Shown here piece by piece: positions 17,646 through 26,688 of a DNA stretch of 64,000 bases. This DNA is from Vogesella mureinivorans. Lineage in GTDB: Bacteria > Pseudomonadota > Gammaproteobacteria > Burkholderiales > Chromobacteriaceae. The stretch is taken from the NCBI RefSeq assembly GCF_007644035.1, contig NZ_VMTV02000165.1:1-64000 (forward strand), in the 5' to 3' direction. A program made the position numbers and the translations under genes. Under the pieces are notes generated by a model. That model saw only the letters and a list, made by a program, of their open reading frames with translations. It ran no database searches and was not told the DNA's origin. Each line of letters begins with the position of its first letter. Position 1 is the first letter of the stretch.

Positions 17646-18974
17646 CTAGTTGGCCGCAGGGTGCTGCGGCAGGGTAATGGCCATGCGCGCGCCGCCCAGG
17701 CTGGCCACGCCGGCGTGGGCATGGCCGCCGTGGTGCAGGGCGATCAGCCGGACAAACGACAGGCCCAGACCATGGCCGCCGGTGGCGCGGTCGCGCGAGC
17801 GGTCCAGGCGCTGGAAGGGCTCGAAAATGCGCTCGCGTTCTGCGGCCGGTATGCCGGGGCCGTCGTCTTCTACCGCAATATGCAGCTGCCCGTTGGCCAG
17901 GCTAACCGTCATGTGTACCTGGCTGCTGGCGTATTTGAACGCGTTCAGCAGCAGGTTGCGTGTGGCCACGTACATCAGCTTGCGGTCGAAGGTGGCGCTG
18001 CCGGGCTGGCAGCTCAGGCCCAGCTGCAGCGGGCCGGGGCACAGCGGCTGCATCAGGTTGATCAGGTCGTCGAACCATTCGTTCAGGTCGATGGTTTCGT
18101 ATTGCAGGGCCACTTCGCCACGGTCCAGTTTGGCGTAGCTGAGGCTGATGTTCAGCAGCTCGTCCAGCTCGGTGAGGTCGCGCTCCATGCCTTCGCGGTA
18201 TTGCTGGCGTTCGTCATCGTCTTCTGCCTCATCCAGCATGGACAGCCCGAAGCGCAGGCGCGCTACCGGGGTGCGCAGCTCGTGCGCTACCGCGTGCGCC
18301 AGGGCCTGGCGGGTTTCTACCTGCCGTTCCAGCGCGGTGGCCATATCGTTGATGACGCTACCCAGCGGGGCAAACAAGGGGCTGTTCAGCGCGGCGGCGC
18401 GGGCCGACAGATCGCCTTCTGCCAGCTGGTTGGCCGTGCTGCGCAGGGCAATGAGCGACTGCCAGTGCGGGCGCAGGTTCAGGTAGATCAGTAGGCCCAT
18501 GGGCACGCCAAAAAAGCCGAACCACAGCAGGAACAGCCCCCATTCGGTTTGCAGGAAGTTGTGTGGTTCGGCCTCCTGGTTCAGCGGGCCGAGCTGCAGT
18601 ATCTGCCGGGTGCCGGGCAGCGGCGCGTACAGCAGCTCGCTGCCGTAGTCCAGCCAGCTTTGGCCGCTGGCCAGCCGGGCGCGGGCTTCGTCGCCCAGGC
18701 TGGCGGGGATGGCGGGCAGCAGCTTGATGGGGTAGGTAAACAGCTCGTTGATGGTGGTCAGCTCGGCCGGGCGCCGTGCCGGCTGCTGAGACAGCAGCTG
18801 GCGCTGGATCATGCGCACGGTGCCGTCCATTTGCTGCTGTATGCGGTCGCGGTCGGCGCCGGATGTCAGGAAGATCAGCAGGGTGACAAAGCCCAGCAGC
18901 AGGACAAACTGCACCAGCATGGTCTGCACGAAATAGCGCGCAAACAGTGCGGCCAACGTGGCGGGGGGCTTCAC
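17646..18974 (-). CDS. RstB-like sensor histidine kinase
   Basis: 442 residues. TM1 is at about 15-36, a periplasmic domain at about 37-160 and TM2 at about 163-183, followed by HAMP. The dimerisation domain carries His231 in HAVAHELRTPVARLR. The ATPase domain has NLLLNAFKYA (N box), EDDGPGIP (G1) and GGHGLGLSFVRLI (G2). Its architecture and motifs resemble the RstB/EnvZ class. The start overlaps the regulator stop by 4 bases. The last three residues (AAN) are encoded by the 10-mer repeat. Confidence 0.9.
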   Translation of the reverse strand: MKPPATLAALFARYFVQTMLVQFVLLLGFVTLLIFLTSGADRDRIQQQMDGTVRMIQRQLLSQQPARRPAELTTINELFTYPIKLLPAIPASLGDEARARLASGQSWLDYGSELLYAPLPGTRQILQLGPLNQEAEPHNFLQTEWGLFLLWFGFFGVPMGLLIYLNLRPHWQSLIALRSTANQLAEGDLSARAAALNSPLFAPLGSVINDMATALERQVETRQALAHAVAHELRTPVARLRFGLSMLDEAEDDDERQQYREGMERDLTELDELLNISLSYAKLDRGEVALQYETIDLNEWFDDLINLMQPLCPGPLQLGLSCQPGSATFDRKLMYVATRNLLLNAFKYASSQVHMTVSLANGQLHIAVEDDGPGIPAAERERIFEPFQRLDRSRDRATGGHGLGLSFVRLIALHHGGHAHAGVASLGGARMAITLPQHPAAN

Positions 18975-19672
18975 TCCCAGTCGCTCCGCGAGAACAGGTA
19001 GCCTTTGCCGCGGACGGTTTTGATGCGGGTGGGGGTGTCGGGGTTGTCGCCCAGTTTTTTGCGCAGGCGCGAGATGCGGGCGTCGATGGAGCGGTCCAGG
19101 CCGTCAAAGCCGATACCGCGCAGGGCGTTCATGATGTCGTCGCGCGACAGGATCTCGCCGGCGTGGCTGGCCAGCAGCCACAGCAGGTCGAATTCGGCGG
19201 TGGTGAGCTCCAGCGTGTCGCTGCCCAGCATGGCTTCGCGCGTGGCCTGGCTGATGCTGAACTGGCCAAACACGATGCGGCCTTCTTCTGCAGCCTGGCT
19301 GGCTTCGCCTTCGCTACGGCGCAGCAGGGCACGAATGCGCGCCAGCAGGCGGCGCGGCTCTACCGGTTTGGTCAGGTAGTCGTCGGCGCCGAGCTCCAGG
19401 CCCAGGATTTCGTCTATTTCTTCGTCGCGCGCGGTCATCATCAGGATGCGGCCGTGGTAGCGCGGGCGGACATCGCGGCAGACTTCAAAGCCGTCCTTGC
19501 CCGGTAGCATCACGTCCAGTATCACCAGATCGGGGTTTTCCGCCAGGATCAGCTCGGCCGCGGTATCGCCCCGGCCATGGTGCAGCACCTCGTAGCCGTG
19601 TTTGCTCAGGTATACGCGTACCAGGTCGGCCAGGCGTTGGTCATCTTCTACTAGTAGCAGGCGTGGGGACAT
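18971..19672 (-). CDS. RstA-like OmpR-family response regulator
   Basis: 233 residues. The receiver domain has DD (10-11), phospho-Asp53 (LDVMLPGKDG) and a Lys in LTKP. The C-terminal winged helix (about 135-230) ends with the typical RISRLRKKLGD and KTVRGKGYLF blocks. The strings ENPDLVILDVMLPGKDGFEV and EILGLELGADDY resemble E. coli RstA. It is co-transcribed with the kinase downstream and lies 80 bases downstream of a second barrel gene on the same strand. Confidence 0.92.
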   Translation of the reverse strand: MSPRLLLVEDDQRLADLVRVYLSKHGYEVLHHGRGDTAAELILAENPDLVILDVMLPGKDGFEVCRDVRPRYHGRILMMTARDEEIDEILGLELGADDYLTKPVEPRRLLARIRALLRRSEGEASQAAEEGRIVFGQFSISQATREAMLGSDTLELTTAEFDLLWLLASHAGEILSRDDIMNALRGIGFDGLDRSIDARISRLRKKLGDNPDTPTRIKTVRGKGYLFSRSDWE

Positions 19673-19711
19673 GCGGTGTCTCGTCTAGCGGGTTAGGGGC
19701 GATCAATGCAA

Positions 19712-19734
19712 AACAGCCCGCCAGGCGGGCTGTT
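19712..19734 (-). terminator. Hairpin terminator after the second barrel gene
   Basis: AACAGCCCGC with GCGGGCTGTT (10-bp stem, CAG loop), followed on the minus strand by TTTGC. It separates the second barrel gene from the downstream two-component genes, though the short T tract suggests partial readthrough. Confidence 0.6.
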
Positions 19735-19752
19735 GCGTGCGGCAGGCCGGTA

Positions 19753-20319
19753 TCAGTAATGATACGTGATGCCACCGCTCAGGCGGGTGCCGGAGTGGGA
19801 ATCTTCCTGGCCGCCGGTGCTGGATTTTACCTTGCCGGTCTGGGCCACTTCTACAAAGGCGCGCAGATCCGGTTGCAGCTGGGTTTCTACGCCCAGGCCG
19901 ATAACCGGCACGGTCTTGCGGGCCTTGAAGCTGTTGGCGCCGGTGGTTTTGCTTTCTACGCGGGCCATGCCGACACGGCCGTACAGGCCCAGCTTGTCGT
20001 TCAGCGGCAGGTGGCCAATGGCACTGATGCCGACGCTGGACAGCTCGGATTCGACCTTGCTGCCGTTGCTCAGGGTGCGCTCGCTGGTGCCGTAGTTCTG
20101 GTAGTCCAGCTCCCACGACAGCTGGTCGTGGCTATAAAAACCGGCACGCAGGCCGTAGCCATTGCTGTTGTTGTCGGTTTTGGTGGTGGTAAAGCCCGGC
20201 ATGCTCACGCTATGACGGCTCAGCGACAGGTTGCCGCCGATGTATTCGTCTTTGCTGCTGTCAACCGCGTAGGCCGCCAGGGGTGCCAGCAGGGCCAGCA
20301 GTAGCAGGTTCTTTTTCAT
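19753..20319 (-). CDS. Second small outer-membrane beta-barrel protein
   Basis: 188 residues. Signal peptide MKKNLLLLALLAPLAAYA, then alternating strand pattern and a C-terminal aromatic terminus (GGITYHY) typical of eight-stranded barrels. It has low identity by eye to the other barrel at 16906 but the same size class. The ATG at 20319 is preceded by GGAG; an upstream in-frame start adds 20 residues before the signal peptide and is rejected. Function unknown. Confidence 0.8.
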   Translation of the reverse strand: MKKNLLLLALLAPLAAYAVDSSKDEYIGGNLSLSRHSVSMPGFTTTKTDNNSNGYGLRAGFYSHDQLSWELDYQNYGTSERTLSNGSKVESELSSVGISAIGHLPLNDKLGLYGRVGMARVESKTTGANSFKARKTVPVIGLGVETQLQPDLRAFVEVAQTGKVKSSTGGQEDSHSGTRLSGGITYHY

Positions 20320-20434
20320 CTTGATGCTCCATGCGTTGGGGTAGTGCTGCATGTTAGTGGCAAGCTGCACCGGTCGCAATATGACCTATGTATGATTGTG
20401 TGCAGCCTGTCATTTCGATAAATTTTCTCTGCCA

Positions 20435-21373
20435 TTACAGCCAGAAGCTGCTGCGCTGGCGGTGTGCGGCCAACAGTTGCTGGAACACGCCCGGGTCTTT
20501 GGTAAAGGTAAGCTCGCCGCTGGCCGGCTGGTGGTAATCCAGCAGGCGCGATACCCAGAAGCGCAGCGCGCCAGCGCGCAGCATTACCGGCCAGGCGGCG
20601 ATTTCGCTGCTGTTGAACGGGCGTACCGCCTGGTAGCCGGCGAGCAGGGCGCTGGCTAGGGCGTCGTCTATCTGGCCATCCGGCAGGCGTGCCCAGTCGT
20701 TCAGGGCAATGGCCACGTCGTACAGCAGGATGTCGTTGCAGGCGTAGTAAAAGTCGATAAAGCCGGCGATGCGGTCGCCATCCATCAGCACATTGTCTTT
20801 GAACAGGTCGGCGTGGATGACGCCCTGTGGCAAAAAGTCGAAGCGGTGGCTGGCCTGGAAGGCAATTTCGTCGCGCAGCATGGCAGCGTCGGCTGCCGGC
20901 ATGGCGTCGTAAAGCGTGCTGGCAGTGTGCGCCCACCAGGCCGGGCCACGCGGGTTGGCCATGCGCAGCGGGAAGGTGCTGCCGGCCAGGTGCATTTGCG
21001 CCAGCATTTCGCCCACGGCGTGGCACTGTGCGGCATTGGGGTGGCTGACATCGCTACCTTGCAGGCAGCTCACCAGGCAGGCGGGCTTGCCGGCCAGCAG
21101 GGAGGCAAACTGGTCGTTGTGGTCGGCAATGGGCGCCGGGCAGGCTACGCCATGGCGCGACAGGTGGCTTTTGAGCTGCAGGAAGTATGGCAGCTCGGCC
21201 AGCTGCAGTACTTCGAACAGCGTCAGCACGTAGCGGCCGTGCGTGGTGGTGACAAAGTAGTTGGTATTGGTAATGCCGGCGGCAATGCCTTTGAGTTCTA
21301 CCAGCTCGCCCAGCGCGTAGCGCTGTAGCCAGGCCTGCATGTCATCGTTGGAAACCGAGGTGTACACGGACAT
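20435..21373 (-). CDS. thrB: Homoserine kinase (ThrB, aminoglycoside-kinase fold)
   Basis: 312 residues of the APH/choline-kinase-like ThrB type found in Pseudomonas and betaproteobacteria rather than the GHMP type. Seen: ITNTNYFVTT near the N-terminus, the catalytic loop GVIHADLFKDNVLM, and GFIDFYYACND (metal-binding Asp). It phosphorylates homoserine in the threonine pathway and so competes with MetX, also in this window, for homoserine. It is preceded by a DUF2782 gene 9 bases upstream, a common pairing in this group. Confidence 0.93.
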   Translation of the reverse strand: MSVYTSVSNDDMQAWLQRYALGELVELKGIAAGITNTNYFVTTTHGRYVLTLFEVLQLAELPYFLQLKSHLSRHGVACPAPIADHNDQFASLLAGKPACLVSCLQGSDVSHPNAAQCHAVGEMLAQMHLAGSTFPLRMANPRGPAWWAHTASTLYDAMPAADAAMLRDEIAFQASHRFDFLPQGVIHADLFKDNVLMDGDRIAGFIDFYYACNDILLYDVAIALNDWARLPDGQIDDALASALLAGYQAVRPFNSSEIAAWPVMLRAGALRFWVSRLLDYHQPASGELTFTKDPGVFQQLLAAHRQRSSFWL

Positions 21374-21382
21374 GGCGGCCTC

Positions 21383-21688
21383 CTAGAACGTCATCAGCAC
21401 CCAGCGCGGGGTAACCTGCTGCTGGGAGGGGGAAACACGCTGCATCACGCCTTTGCCTTCTTCGTCCATCATGAAGTAGGCCGGTGCACCTTGCGGGGTC
21501 ACTTTCACCATATAGACCTTGCCGTTCATCCGGTACTCTTCCACGGTGTCCGGGCCGTTCTGGTAAACGCGTACTTCCGGCTGCGGGCCGCTGAGGGTGG
21601 CCGGTGGCGGCGGAACGGTGGCGGGGGGCGTGTCGGCGTAAGCCGCGAGCGAGGCTGCCATGAGGGTAGCCAGCAAAAGGCGCTGCAT
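21383..21688 (-). CDS. DUF2782 small secreted protein
   Basis: 101 residues. Signal peptide about 1-18 (cleavage after AYA), a Pro-rich stretch, then the DUF2782 core with VRVYQNGPDTVEEYRMNG and MVKVTPQGAPAYF. The function of the family is unknown. Its place between polA and thrB is conserved in beta- and gammaproteobacteria. It lies 9 bases before thrB and is probably co-transcribed. Confidence 0.85.
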   Translation of the reverse strand: MQRLLLATLMAASLAAYADTPPATVPPPPATLSGPQPEVRVYQNGPDTVEEYRMNGKVYMVKVTPQGAPAYFMMDEEGKGVMQRVSPSQQQVTPRWVLMTF

Positions 21689-21750
21689 GAGGGTTTCCTT
21701 GGTCCTGGGCTTGGTGGCGGGGGGCTATTGCCCCCTCTGTCAGGCCAATT

Positions 21751-22479
21751 CTACAGGTTTAGCAGCTGTTCGCGCTCCTCCGGCAGCGTTTCGAAGCCGC
21801 GGGTTTCGTAAAAACGGAAGATGGTTTCCACAATTTCCTGCGGGTCGTCGATCAGCTGCAGCAGGTCCAGGTCGGCCGGGTTGATCATGCCGTCGCCGGC
21901 CAGGCGTTCGCGTACCCAGTCCAGCAGGCCGCCCCAGAAGGCGCTGCCGCACAGGATGATGGGCATTTTGCGGCTTTTGCCGGTCTGGATCAGCGTGAGC
22001 GCCTCGAACATTTCGTCCAGCGTGCCAAAACCCCCCGGCATCACCACGTAGGCCAGTGCGTGTTTGACAAACATCACCTTGCGGCTGAAGAAGTGGTCGA
22101 ATGTCAGGCTCAGGTCCTGGTATTCGTTGGGGCGCTGTTCGTGCGGCAGCACGATGTTCAGGCCCACCGACGGGCTCTTGCCGTAGAAGGCGCCCTTGTT
22201 GGCCGCTTCCATGATGCCGGGGCCGCCGCCGGAGATCACCGAAAAGCCGGCGTCCGAAAGGCGGCGGGCGATGTCCTCGGTGAGCTTATAATACGGGTGG
22301 TCTCGCGGGGTTCGTGCGCTGCCGAAGATGCTCACCGCCGGGGTAATGGTCTGCAGCTCTTCGGCGGATTCGACGAATTCCGACAAAATCTTCATCACGT
22401 GCCACGCTTCGCGCGCCCGGAAGCGTTGCATCATCGCGTAACGGTCGCTTGTTTGCGGTAATTTATCGTGCAAGCCCAT
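21751..22479 (-). CDS. LOG-family (TIGR00730) Rossmann-fold protein
   Basis: 242 residues. The lysine-decarboxylase-like/LOG signature PGGFGTLDEMFEAL is present with SGGGPGIMEAANKGA before it. Characterised members hydrolyse nucleoside 5'-monophosphates or cytokinin ribotides. The physiological substrate here is unknown. It is divergent from polA with only about 19 bases between the starts, so each promoter must lie inside the other gene or the true LOG start is further in (Met16/17). Confidence 0.87.
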   Translation of the reverse strand: MGLHDKLPQTSDRYAMMQRFRAREAWHVMKILSEFVESAEELQTITPAVSIFGSARTPRDHPYYKLTEDIARRLSDAGFSVISGGGPGIMEAANKGAFYGKSPSVGLNIVLPHEQRPNEYQDLSLTFDHFFSRKVMFVKHALAYVVMPGGFGTLDEMFEALTLIQTGKSRKMPIILCGSAFWGGLLDWVRERLAGDGMINPADLDLLQLIDDPQEIVETIFRFYETRGFETLPEEREQLLNL

Positions 22480-22498
22480 ACCTTAGCCCTTTTTGATT

Positions 22499-25303
22499 AT
22501 GAAAACCTTGTTATTGATCGATGGCTCTTCTTATCTGTACCGCGCCTTCCACGCGATGCCCGACTTGCGTTCGCCGCAGGGGGAGCCCACCGGTGCCATC
22601 TACGGCATGGTGAACATGCTGGCCCGATTGGAAAAGGAAGTCCAATTCGATTATAGCGCCTGCATATTCGACGCCAAGGGCAAGACATTCCGCGACGACC
22701 TGTACCCCGAGTACAAAGCCAACCGCCCGTCCATGCCCAGCGAGCTGGCCGCGCAGATCGAGACCGTGCACGAGGTAGTGCGTGCCAGTGGTTGGCCGCT
22801 GCTGATGGTGGAAGGCGTAGAGGCCGACGACGTGATCGGCACGCTGGCGCGCCAGGCCGAGGCAGCCGGCATGAAGGTGATCATCTCCACCGGCGACAAG
22901 GACATGGCGCAGCTGGTGAGCCCGGCGGTGAGCCTGGTGAACACCATGACCAACGAAAACCTGGACGAAGCCGGCGTGAAGGAAAAGTTCGGCGTGCCGC
23001 CAGACTTGATCATCGACTACCTGACGCTGATCGGCGACAAAGTGGACAACGTGCCGGGCGTGGATAAATGCGGCCCGAAAACGGCGGTGAAATGGCTGGA
23101 GCAGTACGGCTCGCTGGCGGCGGTGATGGACAATGCGGCCAACGTGGGCGGCAAGGTGGGCGAAAACCTGCGCGCGGTGCTGGGCTGGCTGCCGCGCGGG
23201 CGCGAGCTGATTACCATCAAGTGCGACGTGGAGCTGTACCACGAGCTGCCGCAGGGCATGGACAACCTGCGCCACGGCAGCAAGCAGTACGCGCAGCTGG
23301 CGGTGCTGTTTGCACAGTGTGGCTTCCGCACCTTCCTGCGCGAGGTCAACGACAAGCTGGGCGGTGCGGTGGCGGCCAACCCTGCGCCCGCGCAGGCGCC
23401 CTTGCACGTGAGCGGCAGCCTGTTTGGCGACGACCTGGACAGCGTGTCGGCCATCGCCGCGGGTATCGAGCCGCAGCTGGCGCCGCCGCCGGCGGTAGCG
23501 CGCAGCTATGAAACCATCCTTACCCAGGCCCAGCTGGACGCCTGGCTGCACAAGCTGGCCACGGCCGAGGTGGTGTCGGTCGATACCGAAACCACCAGCC
23601 TGGAGCCGATGCAGGCGCGCATCGTTGGCCTGAGTTTTGCCGTGCAGGCGGGCGAGGCTGCCTACCTGCCGCTGGCGCATTGCGGGCCGGACGCGCCGCA
23701 GCAGCTGGACTTCGACGCCACGCTGGCGCAGCTCAAACCGTGGCTGGAAGACGCCAGCCGGCCCAAGCTGGGGCAGAACCTGAAGTACGACCGCCACGTG
23801 CTGGCCAACCACGGCATTACCCTGCGCGGCGTGGTGGACGATACCCTGCTGGCGTCTTACGTGATCGAAAGCCACGAGCGCCACGGCATGGACGACCTGG
23901 CGCGCCGCCACCTGGGCGAAACCACGGTGACCTACGAGGAAATCTGCGGCAAGGGCGCCAAGCAGATCGGCTTTGCTGAAGTGGCGGTAGACGTAGCGGC
24001 CAACTACGCCGCCGAAGACGCCGACATCACCCTGCGCCTGGCGCAGCACTTTGCCCCGCAGCTCGATGGCGCGCTGGGCAGTGTGTACCGCGACATGGAG
24101 CTGCCGGTGGCCGAAGTGCTGTTTGCCATGGAGCGCACCGGCGTGCTGATCGACCGCGAGCAGTTGGCCGCACAAAGCCACCAGCTGGGTAGCGAGATGC
24201 TGCAGCTGGAGCAGCAGGCTTATGCGCTGGCCGGCCAGCCGTTCAACCTGAATTCGCCCAAGCAGCTGCAGGAAATCCTGTTCGGCAAGCTGGGCATCCC
24301 CACCAAGGGCGTGCGCAAAACGCCGTCGGGGGGCTTCTCTACCGACGAAGAAGTGCTGGAAAAACTGGCGCTGGACCACCCGCTGCCCAAGCTGATTTTG
24401 CAGTACCGCGGCCTGGCCAAGCTTAAGTCCACCTACACCGACAAGCTGCCGACGCTGATTAATCCACAGACCGGCCGCGTGCACACCACTTATTCACAGG
24501 CAGTGGCCATTACCGGGCGCCTGGCCAGCAGCGAGCCTAACCTGCAGAACATTCCGGTGCGCACCGCCGAAGGCCGCCGCGTGCGCGAGGCTTTCATCGC
24601 CCAGCCGGGTTTTGTCATTGTCAGCGCCGACTATTCGCAGATCGAGCTGCGCATCATGGCGCATCTGTCCAGCGACGAGGGCATGCTGGCCGCCTTTGCC
24701 AGTGGCGAGGATATTCACAAGGCCACCGCCGCCGAGGTGTTCAGCACACCGCTGGCCGAGGTCAGCACCGAGCAGCGCCGCGCCGCCAAAGCCATCAACT
24801 TTGGCCTGATTTACGGCATGGGCAAATACGGCCTGGCCTCGCAGCTGGGCATCAGCAACGACGCGGCGCAGGTGTATATCGACAGCTATTTCCGCAAATA
24901 CCCCGGCGTGGCCGACTACATGCAGCGCACCCGCGAGCAGGCGGCCGAGCAGGGCTATGTGGAGACGGTATTCGGCCGCCGCCTGTACCTGCCGGATATC
25001 CGCGCCGGCAACCAGGCACGCCGCGCCGGTGCCGAGCGCGCCGCCATTAACGCGCCGATGCAGGGCACCGCCGCCGACCTGATCAAGCTGGCCATGATTG
25101 CGGTGCAGGGCTGGCTGCTGCAGGACGGCCTGCGCAGCCGCCTGATCATGCAGGTACACGATGAACTGGTGCTGGAAGTGGCGCAGGACGAGCTGGAGGT
25201 GGTACGCAGCCGCCTGCCGCAGCTGATGGCGGGTGTGGCGGCGCTGAAGGTGCCGCTACTGGCCGAGGTGGGCGTGGGCGACAGCTGGGAGGCGGCGCAC
25301 TAA
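22499..25303 (+). CDS. polA: DNA polymerase I
   Basis: 934 residues, the full three-domain form. The 5' nuclease (about 1-290) has LLIDGSSYLYRAFHA, VEADDVIGTLA, STGDKDMAQLV and GDKVDNVPGV. The 3'-5' exonuclease (about 340-520) has VSVDTETTSLEP and KYDRHVL. The polymerase domain contains SADYSQIELR (motif A), RRAAKAINFGLIYGM (motif B) and MQVHDELVLE (motif C). I start at the ATG at 22499. It functions in Okazaki fragment processing and repair. No RBS stands out. Confidence 0.96.
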   Translation: MKTLLLIDGSSYLYRAFHAMPDLRSPQGEPTGAIYGMVNMLARLEKEVQFDYSACIFDAKGKTFRDDLYPEYKANRPSMPSELAAQIETVHEVVRASGWPLLMVEGVEADDVIGTLARQAEAAGMKVIISTGDKDMAQLVSPAVSLVNTMTNENLDEAGVKEKFGVPPDLIIDYLTLIGDKVDNVPGVDKCGPKTAVKWLEQYGSLAAVMDNAANVGGKVGENLRAVLGWLPRGRELITIKCDVELYHELPQGMDNLRHGSKQYAQLAVLFAQCGFRTFLREVNDKLGGAVAANPAPAQAPLHVSGSLFGDDLDSVSAIAAGIEPQLAPPPAVARSYETILTQAQLDAWLHKLATAEVVSVDTETTSLEPMQARIVGLSFAVQAGEAAYLPLAHCGPDAPQQLDFDATLAQLKPWLEDASRPKLGQNLKYDRHVLANHGITLRGVVDDTLLASYVIESHERHGMDDLARRHLGETTVTYEEICGKGAKQIGFAEVAVDVAANYAAEDADITLRLAQHFAPQLDGALGSVYRDMELPVAEVLFAMERTGVLIDREQLAAQSHQLGSEMLQLEQQAYALAGQPFNLNSPKQLQEILFGKLGIPTKGVRKTPSGGFSTDEEVLEKLALDHPLPKLILQYRGLAKLKSTYTDKLPTLINPQTGRVHTTYSQAVAITGRLASSEPNLQNIPVRTAEGRRVREAFIAQPGFVIVSADYSQIELRIMAHLSSDEGMLAAFASGEDIHKATAAEVFSTPLAEVSTEQRRAAKAINFGLIYGMGKYGLASQLGISNDAAQVYIDSYFRKYPGVADYMQRTREQAAEQGYVETVFGRRLYLPDIRAGNQARRAGAERAAINAPMQGTAADLIKLAMIAVQGWLLQDGLRSRLIMQVHDELVLEVAQDELEVVRSRLPQLMAGVAALKVPLLAEVGVGDSWEAAH

Positions 25304-25319
25304 GCCGTACTTGCCTGAA

Positions 25320-25331
25320 AGGTTGGCCGCA
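25320..25331 (+). repeat. Intergenic GTTGGCCGCA repeat after polA
   Basis: AGGTTGGCCGCA lies 16 bases after the polA stop, immediately before a strong hairpin. It is an exact copy of the dispersed 10-mer in the longer AGG-preceded form. Confidence 0.8.
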
Positions 25332-25340
25332 GTGGCCAGC

Positions 25341-25367
25341 GCAAGGCCGCCCGGCGGGCGGCCTTGC
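25341..25367 (+). terminator. Strong hairpin downstream of polA
   Basis: GCAAGGCCGCCC with GGGCGGCCTTGC: a 12-bp perfect stem with a 3-base loop. It lacks a T tract, so termination would be inefficient or Rho-assisted. The remaining bases to 25554 hold another 10-mer copy (25486-25495) and no gene. Confidence 0.5.
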
Positions 25368-25485
25368 TACCCCGATACCGCACCCTGGTTGCCCCGCAGC
25401 CAGGGTTTTTCTTTGCCTGCTGGCGGCGCCTTTGGCCGTGGCCGCCCGCGCTGATGGCCACCGCATCGTGCAGGCCGCTGCCATG

Positions 25486-25495
25486 GTTGGCCGCA
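25486..25495 (+). repeat. Intergenic GTTGGCCGCA repeat before the diguanylate cyclase gene
   Basis: An exact 10-mer 60 bases upstream of the ATG at 25555, in the presumed 5' leader. Confidence 0.8.
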
Positions 25496-25554
25496 GCAGT
25501 GCCGGGTGCTGCGCTATAAAGCAGTAAGTCTGTTTATCGAAGCCGGCGCTTGTC

Positions 25555-26688
25555 ATGATCGATGTCCATATTCTGCCCATTGCCCTCACCATCATTCTGG
25601 TGGGCTGGAGCAGCTGGCGCTTTGCCGCCAGCCAGGCCGAGCTGGTGCGCGAGCGGCGTATCTGGCTGCAGGGTTGCCTGTGCATTGCCTGCGGCCTGGT
25701 GGTAGAGGCGCAGCCGGTACTGCACTGGCGCTGGCTGGACGCGCTGAGCATGGTTTTCTTGCTGGGTGGCTATCAGCAGTTTGCGCTGGTGTTGGCCTGC
25801 CTGCAGCGGCGTCGGTGTTGGTACGTGGCAGATGCTGCGTTGTGTCTGCTGACCCTGCTGGCCAATACCGCCTTGCTGCCGCTGCAGTGGGCTGCCATGT
25901 GGAATGCCTTGGCACTGGGCGCGGTGTTTGTACGCCTGTCGTGGTTGCATTGGCAGATCGAGCAGCATATCCGCCCCGGCTACCCTATCCTGACCACGCT
26001 GTACGCGCTGGGCGCCATAACGTTTGCCCTGCGCCTGGTCGTGCTGGGCTGGCAGGCTGACAGCATGCTGTTGCTGGATATGTCCGACCCGTTGCTGTAC
26101 CTGTTTGTATCGACTGCCACCATCTATGGCAGCTTCGGTTTTCTGATGGTGATCTTGCGGCAGCGTACCCAGCACCTGGTGCGCGAAACCCTGCAAGACA
26201 GCCTGACCGGTGCGCTGAACCGCCGTGGCCTGGACGAGGCGCTGCAGCAGCTGCGCCAGGCGGTGCCGCCGTTCCGGCGCGTGGCAATGGCCATGCTGGA
26301 TGTGGACCACTTCAAGCAGGTAAACGACCGCTACGGCCACGCTGCCGGGGATGAGGTGTTGCGCCAGCTGGCGCAGTTTTGCCGGCAGTCATTGCGCGAG
26401 CAGGATGTGTTTGCCCGCTACGGTGGCGAGGAGTTCTGTGTGCTGCTACCCGGTGCCGGCCCGGCAGATGCACTGCGCAAGCTCGATGCCCTGCGCGAGC
26501 AGTTTGCCCGGCTGCCGGTACTGGCCGCCGGGCACGCCTTACATTGTACGTTTTCGGCGGGTCTGGTGTCTTGGGAAGACACCAAGGCAAACCCCGACCA
26601 ATATTTGCAGCAGGCGGATGATTTGCTCTACCAGGCCAAGCGTGCCGGGCGTAATTGTGTTGTGGCGGTGGGGGCGGTGGGCGATTAG
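25555..26688 (+). CDS. Membrane-bound diguanylate cyclase
   Basis: 377 residues. The N-terminal half has about six hydrophobic segments (residues ~5-200). The GGDEF domain follows, with DVDHFKQVNDRYGH and the active-site GGEEF at 290-294. An allosteric I-site REQD (281-284) lies the standard five residues before it, so product inhibition is expected. It makes c-di-GMP from GTP. The membrane sensor part resembles no family I can name. The stop overlaps the convergent PAS-GAF-GGDEF gene by 4 bases. Confidence 0.9.
   Translation: MIDVHILPIALTIILVGWSSWRFAASQAELVRERRIWLQGCLCIACGLVVEAQPVLHWRWLDALSMVFLLGGYQQFALVLACLQRRRCWYVADAALCLLTLLANTALLPLQWAAMWNALALGAVFVRLSWLHWQIEQHIRPGYPILTTLYALGAITFALRLVVLGWQADSMLLLDMSDPLLYLFVSTATIYGSFGFLMVILRQRTQHLVRETLQDSLTGALNRRGLDEALQQLRQAVPPFRRVAMAMLDVDHFKQVNDRYGHAAGDEVLRQLAQFCRQSLREQDVFARYGGEEFCVLLPGAGPADALRKLDALREQFARLPVLAAGHALHCTFSAGLVSWEDTKANPDQYLQQADDLLYQAKRAGRNCVVAVGAVGD

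Noticed and set aside
22511-24484. A 657-residue antisense open frame inside polA
   Set aside because: Long antisense frames are normal in high-GC genes. It has His/Gln/Arg-rich shadow composition and no domain; polA is unambiguous.
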